A stretch of DNA of 64,000 nucleotides from Pseudomonas oryzae (GTDB lineage: Bacteria; Pseudomonadota; Gammaproteobacteria; Pseudomonadales; Pseudomonadaceae): positions 2,523,001 through 2,587,000 of the forward strand of contig NZ_LT629751.1 in assembly GCF_900104805.1 (NCBI RefSeq), in the 5' to 3' direction. The stretch's first letter is position 1, and each line of letters begins with the position of its first letter. Below the pieces are notes generated by a model, which saw only the letters and a list, made by a program, of their open reading frames with translations, ran no database searches and was not told the DNA's origin. Of the stretch, positions 48,209 to 57,489 are shown in pieces. The position numbers and the translations under genes were made by a program.

Positions 48209-48997
48209 TCAGGATTTTGCGGATTTGAACAGCTTGTCGAGCAGGCCGCGCGGCTCGGCGGCAGCGGCCGCCGGCTCGCCCAGACCGAGGACGATGCAGG
48301 AGATGTTGTCCCGCCCGCCCGCCTGGTTGGCGGCCTCGACCAGCTGGCACGTCATGGCCTCCAGGGTGTCGGCGCCGGCGCAGATCTCGTGGATCCGCAC
48401 GTCGCTGAGCTCGCCGCTGAGGCCGTCGCTGCACAGCAGCAGCAGCTCGCCCGGGCCCAGCTCACCCAGCACCACGTCCACCGTCAGCGCTTGGTCGGCG
48501 CGCCCCAGGCACTGGGTCACCACGTTGCGCCGCGGGTGGCTGCTGGCCTGCTCGGGGGTCAGTTGTCCGGCATCGACCAGCGCCTGGACCAGGCTGTGAT
48601 CGCGGGTCAGGCGCTCGATGCCCTGGCTGCCGATACGGTAGGCGCGGCTGTCGCCGACCCAGGCCACCTCGAACGCGGCACCGGCGAATTGCGCCGCCAC
48701 CAGGGTGGTGCCCATGCCGCGACTGCCATCGTCGGCGTCGGCCGCGGCGAGAATGGCGGCATTGGCGGCCTGAACAGCATCGAGCAGAACGACGCCGCGC
48801 TGGGTCTGCTGGCGCAGGGTCTTCAGGGCCAGGCTGCTGGCCACCTCGCCACGCTGGTGCCCGCCCATGCCGTCGGCCACCGCCCACAGCCCCAGGTGCG
48901 GGCAGCAGAGAATGGCGTCCTCGTTGTGCGCGCGGACCCGGCCGACCGCCGTCAGCGCCGCGTATCCCAGTCGATGGGCGGGAAGCGTGATGGACAT
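48209..48997 (-). CDS. PP2C-family Ser/Thr phosphatase (Stp1/PppA-like)
   Basis: 262 residues. All metal-site motifs are present: RAHNEDAIL, VADGMGGHQRGE, GTTLVAA, GDSRAYRI, LLLCSDGLSGEL and GGRDNISCIVL. It should remove phosphates placed by the kinase 12 nt downstream. ATG 48997 (MSITLPAHRLGYAALT). First gene of the unit. The C-terminal tail GLLDKLFKSAKS resembles the kinase tail. Confidence 0.9.
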   Translation of the reverse strand: MSITLPAHRLGYAALTAVGRVRAHNEDAILCCPHLGLWAVADGMGGHQRGEVASSLALKTLRQQTQRGVVLLDAVQAANAAILAAADADDGSRGMGTTLVAAQFAGAAFEVAWVGDSRAYRIGSQGIERLTRDHSLVQALVDAGQLTPEQASSHPRRNVVTQCLGRADQALTVDVVLGELGPGELLLLCSDGLSGELSDVRIHEICAGADTLEAMTCQLVEAANQAGGRDNISCIVLGLGEPAAAAAEPRGLLDKLFKSAKS

Positions 48998-49168
48998 GCT
49001 GACGGAGGCTCTCGGCTGCTGGTGAACGGGAAGGAACGGGCGACGGATGATGGCCGGATGGTGGCCGCTGCGAAGGATAACCGGGCGTGCGCAGGCGAAG
49101 TGTGGACTGCTTGGCACTGTGCTGGTGCCGGGAAAGGGCGAATCCCGGTAACGCCCGATTCGCGGGCA

Positions 49169-49201
49169 TAAAAAAGGCCCGCGTCTGCCATGACGCGGGC
49201 C
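49169..49201 (-). terminator. putP terminator
   Basis: GGCCCGCGTC (49176-49185) and GACGCGGGCC (49192-49201) with 6-nt loop. On the minus strand the stem is followed by TTTTTTA. Confidence 0.9.
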
Positions 49202-49274
49202 GTAAAACACGGACGTATCCGTGCCTGGTTGACGGTGCCCGCCACGCACGCGGCGTGGTCGGGCGGCGCGACGC

Positions 49275-50768
49275 TTAGATGTGGGCGTCGCGGTACTCCT
49301 TCTCGGCTTCATCGAAGCGCTTGAGCATGGCGGCCGACGGGGCGTTGCCGACGCGGCTGAAGATCAGGATGCCCAGGGTGCAGAGGATGAAGCCCGGGAT
49401 GATCTCGTACAGGCCGGTCCAGCCGAAGAAGTTCTTCCACAGCACCACGGTCACCGCGCCGAGCAGCATGCCGGCCAGCGCGCCGTTGCGGGTCATGCCC
49501 TTCCACAGCAGGGAGAAGATCACCACCGGGCCGAAGGCGGCACCGAAGCCAGCCCAAGCGTAGGACACCAGGCCGAGCACCTTGCTCTCCGGGTTGGAGG
49601 CGATGGCGATGGCGATCACGGCGACCAGCAGCACCATGGCGCGGCCGACCCAGACCAGCTCGGTCTGGCTGGCGCCCTTGCGGAAGAAGGCCTTGTAGAA
49701 GTCCTCGGTCAGCGCACTGGAGCAGACCAGCAGCTGGCAGCTGAGGGTCGACATCACCGCGGCGAGAATGGCGGAGAGCAGCACGCCGGCGACCCACGGG
49801 TTGAACAGGATCTTCGCCAGCTCGATGAACACGCGCTCCGGGTTGGCCTCGACCGCCACGCCCAGCTCCGGGTGCGCGGCGAAGTAGGCGATGCCGAAGA
49901 AACCCACGGCCACGGCGCCGGCCAGGCAGAAGATCATCCAGGCCATGGAGATGCGACGGGCGTTGGGGATCGACTTGACCGAATCGGCGGCCATGAAGCG
50001 GGCGAGGATGTGCGGCTGGCCGAAGTAGCCCAGACCCCAGGCCATCAGCGAGATCACGCCGATGAAGCTGGCGCCCTTGAGCATGTCGAAGTGGGCGGCG
50101 TCCTTCAGCTCGATGGCGGCGAAGGTCGGATCGATGCCGCCGGTGGCGACCATCACGATGATCGGGGTGAGGATCAGGGCGAAGATCATCAGGCTGGCCT
50201 GCACGGTGTCGGTCCAGCTCACCGCGAGGAAGCCGCCGACGAAGGTGTAGGCGATGGTGGCGGCAGCGCCGGCCCACAGCGCGGTCTCGTAGGAGATGCC
50301 GAAGGTGCTCTCGAACAGGCGCGCGCCGGCGACCACGCCGGAGGCGCAGTAGATGGTGAAGAACACCAGGATCACCACCGCGGAGAAGATGCGCAGGACG
50401 CGGCTGCTATCCTCGAAGCGGTTGGTGAAGTAGTCCGGCAGGGTCAGGGCGTTGCCGTTGTGCTCGGTCTGCACGCGCAGGCGGCCGGCGACGAACAGCC
50501 AGTTGAGGTAGGCGCCGACGATCAGGCCGATGGCGATCCAGCCCTCCGACAGGCCGGACAGGTAGACAGCGCCGGGCAGGCCCATCAGCAGCCAGCCGCT
50601 CATGTCGGAAGCACCGGCGGACAGCGCGGTGACGAAGCTGCCCAGGCTGCGCCCGCCGAGGATGTAGTCGGAAAGGTTGTTGGTGGAGCGGTAGGCGATG
50701 AAGCCGATCAGCACCATCGCGGCAATGTAGATCACGAAGGTGATCAAGGTCGGGTTGGTCATGCTCAT
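49275..50768 (-). CDS. putP: Sodium/proline symporter PutP
   Basis: 497 residues from MSMTNPTLITF. SSSF-family Na+ symporter with about 13 membrane segments. Na+/proline-site signatures GRSLGSFVTALSAGASDMSGWLLMGLPG and AWGLGYFGQPHILARFMAA are conserved. Imports proline as carbon and nitrogen source or osmolyte. An in-frame ATG at 50762 and a GTG/ATG further upstream are alternatives. putA is not adjacent. Confidence 0.94.
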   Translation of the reverse strand: MSMTNPTLITFVIYIAAMVLIGFIAYRSTNNLSDYILGGRSLGSFVTALSAGASDMSGWLLMGLPGAVYLSGLSEGWIAIGLIVGAYLNWLFVAGRLRVQTEHNGNALTLPDYFTNRFEDSSRVLRIFSAVVILVFFTIYCASGVVAGARLFESTFGISYETALWAGAAATIAYTFVGGFLAVSWTDTVQASLMIFALILTPIIVMVATGGIDPTFAAIELKDAAHFDMLKGASFIGVISLMAWGLGYFGQPHILARFMAADSVKSIPNARRISMAWMIFCLAGAVAVGFFGIAYFAAHPELGVAVEANPERVFIELAKILFNPWVAGVLLSAILAAVMSTLSCQLLVCSSALTEDFYKAFFRKGASQTELVWVGRAMVLLVAVIAIAIASNPESKVLGLVSYAWAGFGAAFGPVVIFSLLWKGMTRNGALAGMLLGAVTVVLWKNFFGWTGLYEIIPGFILCTLGILIFSRVGNAPSAAMLKRFDEAEKEYRDAHI

Positions 50769-51264
50769 GAGGGGGGATCCCATGCGATGTTGTTATACAG
50801 GCGGCGACTCATGATCGCGCCCACTGTGGCAGCAGATACCCACACGCCGGCGGCTTCATGCCCTCCGGCACCGGGGAGAGACGGCGCTCCCCCCTCGGGG
50901 TGGATCAGGTTGTTCTTGTCCAGCGGCACCCTCACCCCGGTGCCGCATTTATTGCAAAGCAGACAGGCACCAGCCGTGCCCAACGGCCGGCTGGCGTCCT
51001 GGTTCTGCGTGTGGTGCTCGTTCCTCGCCCATCGGGGCGACGCGCTGCAGCGCGGGCCGGCGTGCATTGCTGCATGCCGGAGCGCCGGGCTGCGGCCAGC
51101 CTCGGGCACCATGTCCGTACCTCGAAACGAATCTGCGTATGTATCGGTTTAGCCCATACGCGCAGATGTGGGCAGACTCTAGTGGCAGACAATGACCGCT
51201 TCTTGCAGAAGACTCCGGAGTTTTTGCAAAAAACTCCGGAACAGGTGCAACCAGTCGCAACCGA
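50769..51264. other. 496-nt gap upstream of putP
   Basis: No convincing gene. It includes a long putP leader, an imperfect palindrome at 51131-51167 (ATCTGCG/CGCAGAT outer arms, CGTATG/CATACG inner arms) that could be a regulator site, and the stem-loop at 51212-51240 after the TonB receptor. Confidence 0.5.
51214..51240 (-). terminator. Stem-loop after the zinc TonB receptor gene
   Basis: TCCGGAGTTTTT and AAAAACTCCGGA arms around a short GC loop, 25 nt beyond the receptor stop. Confidence 0.6.
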
Positions 51265-53319
51265 TCAGAAGGTGACGCGCATGCCGACCGTCAGGTTGCG
51301 CCCCGGCAGTAGCACCTCATCCTTGATCAGCGAGGCATGCTGCCGCGCCTCGACGTCGAGCAGGTTGTCCGCCTTGAGGTACAACAGGTAGTCGGCCTGG
51401 CTCAGGTGGCCGCGGTAGCCGAGGCCGGCGCCGAGCATGTTGTAGCCGCCGGTCGCGCTTTCGAAGGCGGCCAGCCGGTCCTGACTCTGCACCCGGTAGA
51501 ACTCCAGCTGGCCGTCCAGGGCGCTGCTGAAGCGCTGCTCGAGACGCACGCCGAGGCGGTCGGCCGGAATCCGCGGCAGGTCGCCGCCATCGCGCAGCCG
51601 GCCGCGCACCGAGTCGCCGAACAGGCTGGCGGCGAAGCTGTGGGTGAACTGCCGGCGCACCTCGCCCTCGACGCCGGTCAGCACCGCGTCGGCCTGGCGA
51701 TACTCGACCACGCGGTAGTCGCTCTCGGTGTCGATACCGAGGTCCGCGGCGTAGATGAAGTCGTCGACCTGGTTGCGATAGGCGCTCAGAGTGAAGGTGG
51801 TCGCCCCGGCGAACTTGCGCAGGGTGACCTCGAGGTTGTGCGAGGTCTCCTCCTCCAGCGCCGGGTTGCCCAGTTCGATGGTGCGACTGGCGGCGTGCGG
51901 GCCGAAGGCGTACAGCTCCTCGGCGCTGGGCAGGCGCTGCGAGCGCGACAGCGAGACGCCCAGCGAATACTCGGGGGCGAAGGTCCACACCGCGCCGGCG
52001 GACAGCGAGGTGCCGGCATGCGCGCTGTCCGGTGCGCCGGAATCGGCGTCGATGTCCTGCCATTCGTGGCGCGCCCCCAGCTCGTAGCGCCAGGCACCGG
52101 CGAGGTACTCCTCGAGCAGGAACAGCGCGTGGTTGCGGGTCAGGGTCTGCGGCATCGGATGCTCTGCGGTGAGCCGGGCGAAGTCGCGCCGGGTGGTCTG
52201 CCCACCGAGCACGCCGTGCCAGCCCAGCAGCGGCCGATGAGTCAGCTCCAGGCGCGCTTCGCTGGCCTGGTTGTCGAACAGCGCCGCCGTCGCCCCTTCC
52301 TCGATCTCGCGGTGACGGTAGTCGCTGTGTCCGACGCGCAGTCGCGCCAGCTCGAAGCCGGGCAGTGGCTCGCTCAGCTCGCCGCGCAGATCCCAGCGGT
52401 CCTGTTTGAGGCTGATGTAGGGCACCGCGCCACCCTGCTCGTCGTGATGCTCCTCCTCGCCCTCGTGTTCCTCCTCGTCGTGGCCGTGCTCGCCGCAGTG
52501 CCACAGCGCGTCGTCCTGGTGGCAGTCGACATGCTCGTGGGCCAGCAGGCCGTAGCGGTTTTCCTGGCGGCTGTAGGCCAGGCCGAGGTAGCCGCGTGCG
52601 CCGATGAAGCTGCCACCCAGGCTGTAGCTGTCGGTGTCGTTGTACGAGCCGGCCTGCTTGTCGCTGCGCTGCTCGCCCTCGGCGCCGGGGATCTCGTAGT
52701 CGTCGGCCTGACGCTTGACGCCCTCGACGCGCAGCGCGAAGTTGCCCGCGCCGGCAGTGATGCCGAACAGCCCGGCGCCCTCGTTGGCCACGCTGTTGGC
52801 GCGCAGCTCCAGCTCGCCCTCGTAGCCCTTTTCCGGCACCTGGGTCGGCACCTTGCGGTCGATCACGTTGACCACCCCGCCGATCGCGCCGCCGCCGTAC
52901 AGCAGGGTCGCCGGGCCCTTGAGCACCTCGATGCGCTCGGCGAGCAGCGGCTCGACACTCACCGCATGGTCCTGGCTGACGGTGGAGGCATCCAGCACGT
53001 CGACGCCGTCACTCAGCACCTTGACCCGGCCACCGTCCAGGCCGCGGATCACCGGCCGGCTGGCGCCGGCGCCGAAGCTCGCCGCTTGCACACCGGGCAG
53101 GCCATCGAGGGTCTCGCCGAGGGTGGCCGCGCGCTTGCGCACCAGGGTCTCGTCTTCCAGCACCACGGCCGGGGTGATCATCTCCTGCAGGTCACTGGCC
53201 AGGGCGCTGGCGCTGACCACGCTGTACTCGAGCTCGAGCGGCGCGACCTCCTCGGCCACGGCGGCAGGTGACAGGGCCATGGCGATGGCCCAGGCCAGGG
53301 GATGACGGATCGCGTTCAT
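51265..53319 (-). CDS. znuD: TonB-dependent outer-membrane receptor, zinc type (ZnuD-like)
   Basis: 684 residues. Signal peptide 1-22, plug domain with VEPLLAERIEVLKGPATLLYGGGAIGGVVNVI, then a 22-strand barrel ending in an aromatic (RVTF). An extracellular loop at about 261-296 is rich in His, Glu and Asp with Cys266 and Cys275, a hallmark of ZnuD zinc receptors. A Zur-like box lies upstream. ATG 53319 follows GAGG. Expected to import zinc or zinc complexes under zinc starvation. Confidence 0.87.
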   Translation of the reverse strand: MNAIRHPLAWAIAMALSPAAVAEEVAPLELEYSVVSASALASDLQEMITPAVVLEDETLVRKRAATLGETLDGLPGVQAASFGAGASRPVIRGLDGGRVKVLSDGVDVLDASTVSQDHAVSVEPLLAERIEVLKGPATLLYGGGAIGGVVNVIDRKVPTQVPEKGYEGELELRANSVANEGAGLFGITAGAGNFALRVEGVKRQADDYEIPGAEGEQRSDKQAGSYNDTDSYSLGGSFIGARGYLGLAYSRQENRYGLLAHEHVDCHQDDALWHCGEHGHDEEEHEGEEEHHDEQGGAVPYISLKQDRWDLRGELSEPLPGFELARLRVGHSDYRHREIEEGATAALFDNQASEARLELTHRPLLGWHGVLGGQTTRRDFARLTAEHPMPQTLTRNHALFLLEEYLAGAWRYELGARHEWQDIDADSGAPDSAHAGTSLSAGAVWTFAPEYSLGVSLSRSQRLPSAEELYAFGPHAASRTIELGNPALEEETSHNLEVTLRKFAGATTFTLSAYRNQVDDFIYAADLGIDTESDYRVVEYRQADAVLTGVEGEVRRQFTHSFAASLFGDSVRGRLRDGGDLPRIPADRLGVRLEQRFSSALDGQLEFYRVQSQDRLAAFESATGGYNMLGAGLGYRGHLSQADYLLYLKADNLLDVEARQHASLIKDEVLLPGRNLTVGMRVTF

Positions 53320-53422
53320 GCATACCTCGAATGATCGGGACGGCACGCTTCCTCGTGCCCGTCCGCTGGGGGATGACGCGCAGCCGCAAGTCCTCCCTGC
53401 CGCGCGGGCGGCAAATCTAAGA

Positions 53423-53437
53423 TGTAATAACATAACA
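53423..53437. promoter_or_regulatory. Candidate Zur box upstream of the zinc receptor
   Basis: TGTAATAACATAACA (complement TGTTATGTTATTACA) matches the Zur core TGTTATAnTATAACA at 12 of 14 defined positions. It lies 104 nt upstream of the receptor ATG in an AT-rich patch. Confidence 0.65.
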
Positions 53438-53557
53438 ATCAACACGCCAACGCAGAGTCGTACTCTGCTCGGGACGGCGCTCAGGCGTGCGCGCGCCCGC
53501 CCACAGGCGTTCAGATGGGGCGGATGGAAACCAGAACGGAAGACGCGGCCGACGGAC

Positions 53558-54322
53558 TCAATCGCCCTGGCGCAGGCCGCGCGGCGTCAGGCCGAGGTAG
53601 CGGCGCATGGCGGTGGTCAGCGCGCTCTGGCTGGAGAAACCGCACTCCTCGGCGATCCGCACCAGCGGCAGCTGGCTGTCGCGCAGCAGCTGCGAGGCGC
53701 GGTCGAGGCGAGCCTTGAGCAGGTACTGGTGTGGGGTGAGGCCGAAACAGTCCTTGAACTGCTGGTGGAAGTGGCTGGGGCTGAGGCAGGCCAGCTGGGC
53801 CAGTTCGGCGACGCTGATGCGCCGGCCGAGGTGACGCTGGATGTGCGCCTCGATGCGCTCGCGATCGAGCGGCGTGCGCTGCTGGGCTCGCGTCTCGCCG
53901 CACAGGCGCAGATGCAGGGCCTGCACCAGCAGGCCGCCCAGCGCCCGCGCCAGCCCGGGTTGCTCGCCATAGCGGGCCAGCTCGGCGCCGGCATAAGCCA
54001 GCAGGTGCTGGAATTCGGCATCCAGCAGCGGGTAGCGCGGGGCATCGAACAGCTCGCCGAGCAGCGCACGCTCGGCCGCCGGCGCGCTGTCGAGACTGGC
54101 GGCATCGGCCAGGTCGAGGATCAGCATGCGGTTCTCGCCGACTCCGGCGAAGGCGTGGGCGGCATCGCCCGGGACCAGGCAGGCGCGCATCCGGCATACC
54201 TCGCCGCCCTGCCCGGCCACCTCGAATTCGGCGCGGCCAGCCAGGGACAGCACCATCTGGTGGTGACCGTGGGCATGGGTGTGCGACTGGTCGGACAGCC
54301 GCAGCAGGCGGATATCGAGCAT
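53558..54322 (-). CDS. AraC-family regulator, PruR-like
   Basis: 254 residues. N-terminal cupin-like domain with a His-rich start (SHTHAHGHHQMVLSLAG) and C-terminal AraC double HTH (ISVAELAQLACLSPSHFHQQFKDCFGLTPHQYLLKARLDRA). By position between a Lon paralogue and znuD/putP it corresponds to PruR, the proline-catabolism activator of P. aeruginosa (recalled gene order). No clear ribosome site; ATG 54322 picked on domain start. Confidence 0.8.
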   Translation of the reverse strand: MLDIRLLRLSDQSHTHAHGHHQMVLSLAGRAEFEVAGQGGEVCRMRACLVPGDAAHAFAGVGENRMLILDLADAASLDSAPAAERALLGELFDAPRYPLLDAEFQHLLAYAGAELARYGEQPGLARALGGLLVQALHLRLCGETRAQQRTPLDRERIEAHIQRHLGRRISVAELAQLACLSPSHFHQQFKDCFGLTPHQYLLKARLDRASQLLRDSQLPLVRIAEECGFSSQSALTTAMRRYLGLTPRGLRQGD

Positions 54323-54472
54323 GGCGGACAGACCGGAGAGGAAGGCAATTGGACATTTTACTCGAGCACGCCCCACCGGCCCAGCCATGCCCCCGCCCAT
54401 GCGACGCATGGTTGAAATGCCGCCCCACGGCCCCATGTAACCGGAAATCCCGAATGTGCAGGAACTTCATTC

Positions 54473-56872
54473 ATGAGCGCGCAGGACATCCCCCACGAGG
54501 TCATCGAAGAGAGCGAAAGCAACAATACCGGCGTGATCCTGCAGGGCCAGACCCTGCCCGACAAGCTGTACATCATGCCGGTGCACAACCGCCCGTTCTT
54601 CCCCGCCCAGGTGCTGCCGATCATGGTCAACCCGCAGCATTGGGCGCAGACCCTGGCCCGCGTCGGCAAGACACCGCACCACTGCGTGGCGCTGTTCTAC
54701 ATGGATAATCCACCGGAGAGCGCCGAGGACTTCGATCCGGACAGCCTGCCCGAGCACGGCACCGTGGTGCGCGTGCATCACGCCAGCCAGCAGAACGATA
54801 CCCTGCAGTTCGTCGCCCAGGGCCTGGCGCGGGTGCGCATCCGCAGCTGGCTGAGCCGCAAGCCGCCGTACCTGGTCGAGGTCGACTATCCGCGCACGCC
54901 GGCCGACCCGAGTGACGAGGTGAAGGCCTACGGCATGGCGCTGATCAACGGCATCAAGGAGCTGCTGCCGCTCAACCCGCTGTACAGCGAGGAGCTGAAG
55001 AACTATCTCAACCGCTTCAGCCCCAACGATCCGTCGCCGCTGACCGACTTCGCCGCCGCGCTGACCACCGCGCCGGGCAGCGACCTGCAGGCGGTGCTGG
55101 ATACCGTGCCGGTACTCAAGCGCATGGAGAAGGTGCTGCCACTGCTGCGCCGCGAGGTGGAGGTCGCGCGCCTGCAGAACGAGATCAGCGCCGAGGTCAA
55201 CAGCACCATCGGCAAACGCCAGCGCGAGTTCTTCCTGCGCGAGCAGCTCAAGGTGATCCAGAAGGAGCTGGGCATCACCAAGGACGACAAGAGCGCCGAC
55301 GCCGAGGAGTTCCACAAGCGCCTGGAGGGCAAGACGGTGCCGGCGCAGGCGCGCAAGCGCATCGATGAGGAGCTCAACAAGCTTGCGGTGCTGGAGCCCG
55401 GCTCGCCGGAATACGCGGTGACGCGCAACTACCTGGACTGGGCCACCAGCGTGCCCTGGGGCGTGCTCGGCAAGGACCGGCTCGACCTGGCGCGGGCGCG
55501 CAAGGTGCTCGACAGGCACCACGCCGGCATGCAAGACATCAAGGAGCGGATCATCGAGTTCCTCGCCGTCGGCGCCTTCAAGGGCGAGATCGCCGGCTCC
55601 ATCGTGCTGCTGGTCGGCCCGCCGGGCGTGGGCAAGACCAGCATCGGCAAGTCGATCGCCGAGACCCTCGGCCGGCCGTTCTATCGCTTCTCGGTCGGCG
55701 GCATGCGCGACGAGGCGGAGATCAAGGGCCACCGGCGCACCTACATCGGCGCCATGCCCGGCAAGCTGGTGCAGGCGCTCAAGGAAGTCGAGGTGATGAA
55801 CCCGGTGATCATGCTCGACGAGATCGACAAGATGGGCGCCAGCTACCAGGGCGACCCGGCCTCGGCGCTGCTGGAGACCCTCGATCCGGAGCAGAACGTC
55901 GAGTTCCTCGACCACTATCTCGACCTGCGCCTGGACCTGTCCAAGGTGCTGTTCGTCTGCACCGCCAACACCCTGGACAGCATTCCCGGGCCGCTGCTCG
56001 ACCGCATGGAGGTGATCCACCTGTCCGGTTACATCGCCGAGGAGAAGCTGGCGATCGCCAAGAAGCACCTGTGGCCGCGCCAGCTGGACAAGGCCGGCGT
56101 ACCCAGGGCGCGCCTGTCGATCAGCGACAGCGCACTCAAGGCGGTGATCGAGGGCTACGCCCGCGAGGCCGGCGTACGCCAGCTGGAGAAGCAGCTCGGC
56201 AAGATCGTGCGCAAGGCGGTGGTCCGGCTGCTGGAAGACCCGGCGGCCACGGTGAAGGTCGGGCCGAAGGACCTCGAGGACTATCTGGGCATGCCGCTGT
56301 TCCGCAAGGAAAAGCACCTGGAAGGCATCGGCGTGGTCACCGGGCTGGCCTGGACCAGCATGGGCGGCGCCACCCTGCCGATCGAGGCGACTCGCATCCA
56401 CACCCTCAACCGCGGCTTCAAGCTGACCGGCAAGCTCGGCGAGGTGATGAAGGAATCGGCGGAGATCGCCTACAGCTACATCAGCTCGCACCTGAAGAAG
56501 TACAAGGGCGACCCGACCTTCTTCGACCAGGCCTTCGTCCACCTGCACGTGCCGGAAGGCGCCACTCCCAAGGACGGCCCGAGCGCCGGCATCACCATGG
56601 CCAGCGCCCTGCTGTCGCTGGCCCGCCACCAGGCCCCCAGGGCCGACGTGGCGATGACCGGCGAGCTGACCCTCACCGGCCAGGTGCTGGCCATCGGCGG
56701 CGTGCGCGAGAAGGTAATCGCCGCGCGCCGGCAGAAGATCTTCGAGCTGATCCTGCCGGAGGCCAACCGCGGCGACTTCGAGGAGTTGCCGGATTACCTC
56801 AGGGAAGGCCTCACCGTGCACTTCGCCCGTCGCTTCGCCGATGTGGCCAAGGTGCTGTTCCCCGCCGACTGA
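54473..56872 (+). CDS. lon: Lon-family ATP-dependent protease (AsrA-type paralogue)
   Basis: 799 residues. N-terminal LAN domain beginning LPDKLYIMPVHNRPFFPAQ, AAA+ domain with Walker A GPPGVGKT (382-389) and Walker B VIMLDEID, and C-terminal protease domain with catalytic Ser704 (DGPSAGIT) and Lys747 (VREKVIA), spaced 43 residues as in E. coli Lon. The extended N-terminus and the neighbourhood (pruR, icp) indicate the second Lon, AsrA, of P. aeruginosa rather than the clpX-linked housekeeping Lon. Soluble, degrades misfolded or stress-related proteins. Confidence 0.92.
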   Translation: MSAQDIPHEVIEESESNNTGVILQGQTLPDKLYIMPVHNRPFFPAQVLPIMVNPQHWAQTLARVGKTPHHCVALFYMDNPPESAEDFDPDSLPEHGTVVRVHHASQQNDTLQFVAQGLARVRIRSWLSRKPPYLVEVDYPRTPADPSDEVKAYGMALINGIKELLPLNPLYSEELKNYLNRFSPNDPSPLTDFAAALTTAPGSDLQAVLDTVPVLKRMEKVLPLLRREVEVARLQNEISAEVNSTIGKRQREFFLREQLKVIQKELGITKDDKSADAEEFHKRLEGKTVPAQARKRIDEELNKLAVLEPGSPEYAVTRNYLDWATSVPWGVLGKDRLDLARARKVLDRHHAGMQDIKERIIEFLAVGAFKGEIAGSIVLLVGPPGVGKTSIGKSIAETLGRPFYRFSVGGMRDEAEIKGHRRTYIGAMPGKLVQALKEVEVMNPVIMLDEIDKMGASYQGDPASALLETLDPEQNVEFLDHYLDLRLDLSKVLFVCTANTLDSIPGPLLDRMEVIHLSGYIAEEKLAIAKKHLWPRQLDKAGVPRARLSISDSALKAVIEGYAREAGVRQLEKQLGKIVRKAVVRLLEDPAATVKVGPKDLEDYLGMPLFRKEKHLEGIGVVTGLAWTSMGGATLPIEATRIHTLNRGFKLTGKLGEVMKESAEIAYSYISSHLKKYKGDPTFFDQAFVHLHVPEGATPKDGPSAGITMASALLSLARHQAPRADVAMTGELTLTGQVLAIGGVREKVIAARRQKIFELILPEANRGDFEELPDYLREGLTVHFARRFADVAKVLFPAD

Positions 56873-56979
56873 GCGCCCGCCATGGCGCAGCTCCGCCGCG
56901 ACTGCGCCATGGCCCACACCTGTACATCATGACGATCGGCTAGGCTGAAACCCGAAGCACATGCCCACGGGAACCCGCC

Positions 56980-57381
56980 ATGCCCCAGCCAGTCCGCCTG
57001 CTGTCACTCGCCACCCTGGCCCTGCTCGCCGCCTGCGCGCAGAAGGCCCCCACCACCCTCACGCCGGCCGCGCAGGAGCGTCACTGCGATCCGCTGCAAC
57101 TGCGCGTCGGCGAGGTATTCAACCTGCGCCTACCGAGCAACCCCAGCACCGGCTTTCGCTGGGTGATGCGCGAGGGCGGTGCGCCGGTGCTGCAGGCACT
57201 GGGTCCGGAGGTCTACTCCACCCCGGAGGAAGCCGGCGTGGTAGGTAGCGCCGGCGTGTCGACCTGGCGTTTCCGCGCGGTCGCCCGCGGCGAAGGACGC
57301 CTCAGCCTGGACTATCGACGGCCCTGGGAAAACGGGGTCGCCGCCGAGAAGAATTTCGACTGCCGGGTGCAGGTCCGCTAG
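56980..57381 (+). CDS. icp: Chagasin-type (I42) cysteine peptidase inhibitor lipoprotein
   Basis: 133 residues. Lipobox LLAAC with Cys19, so a predicted lipoprotein. The three inhibitor loops of the I42 family are visible: NPSTGFRW (BC loop), the GVVGSAGVSTWRF region (DE loop) and RPWE (FG loop). Known members block papain-type peptidases. P. aeruginosa has a homologue beside its AsrA gene, matching this position. Confidence 0.87.
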   Translation: MPQPVRLLSLATLALLAACAQKAPTTLTPAAQERHCDPLQLRVGEVFNLRLPSNPSTGFRWVMREGGAPVLQALGPEVYSTPEEAGVVGSAGVSTWRFRAVARGEGRLSLDYRRPWENGVAAEKNFDCRVQVR

Positions 57382-57489
57382 CGACTCGCTCCTCTTGCGC
57401 CACCGCTCACCGTTCGTCTCCCGGCACGGCAACCCGTCGGTAAATCGCCTATAGCAAATAGCACCGGCTACGACAGAAGGAGGGACGTC

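Noticed and set aside
45541-48997. Part of a type VI secretion cluster
   Set aside because: The FHA/kinase/PP2C trio resembles T6SS regulators, but flanking genes are a VF530 protein and putP, with no tss genes.
49281-51152. Long plus-strand open frame over putP
   Set aside because: Antisense shadow, composition dominated by Gly, His, Gln and Asp, no ribosome site or homology.
54467-56917. An ~815-codon open frame antisense to the Lon gene
   Set aside because: Same high-GC shadow effect; no domains, while the sense strand encodes a complete Lon.
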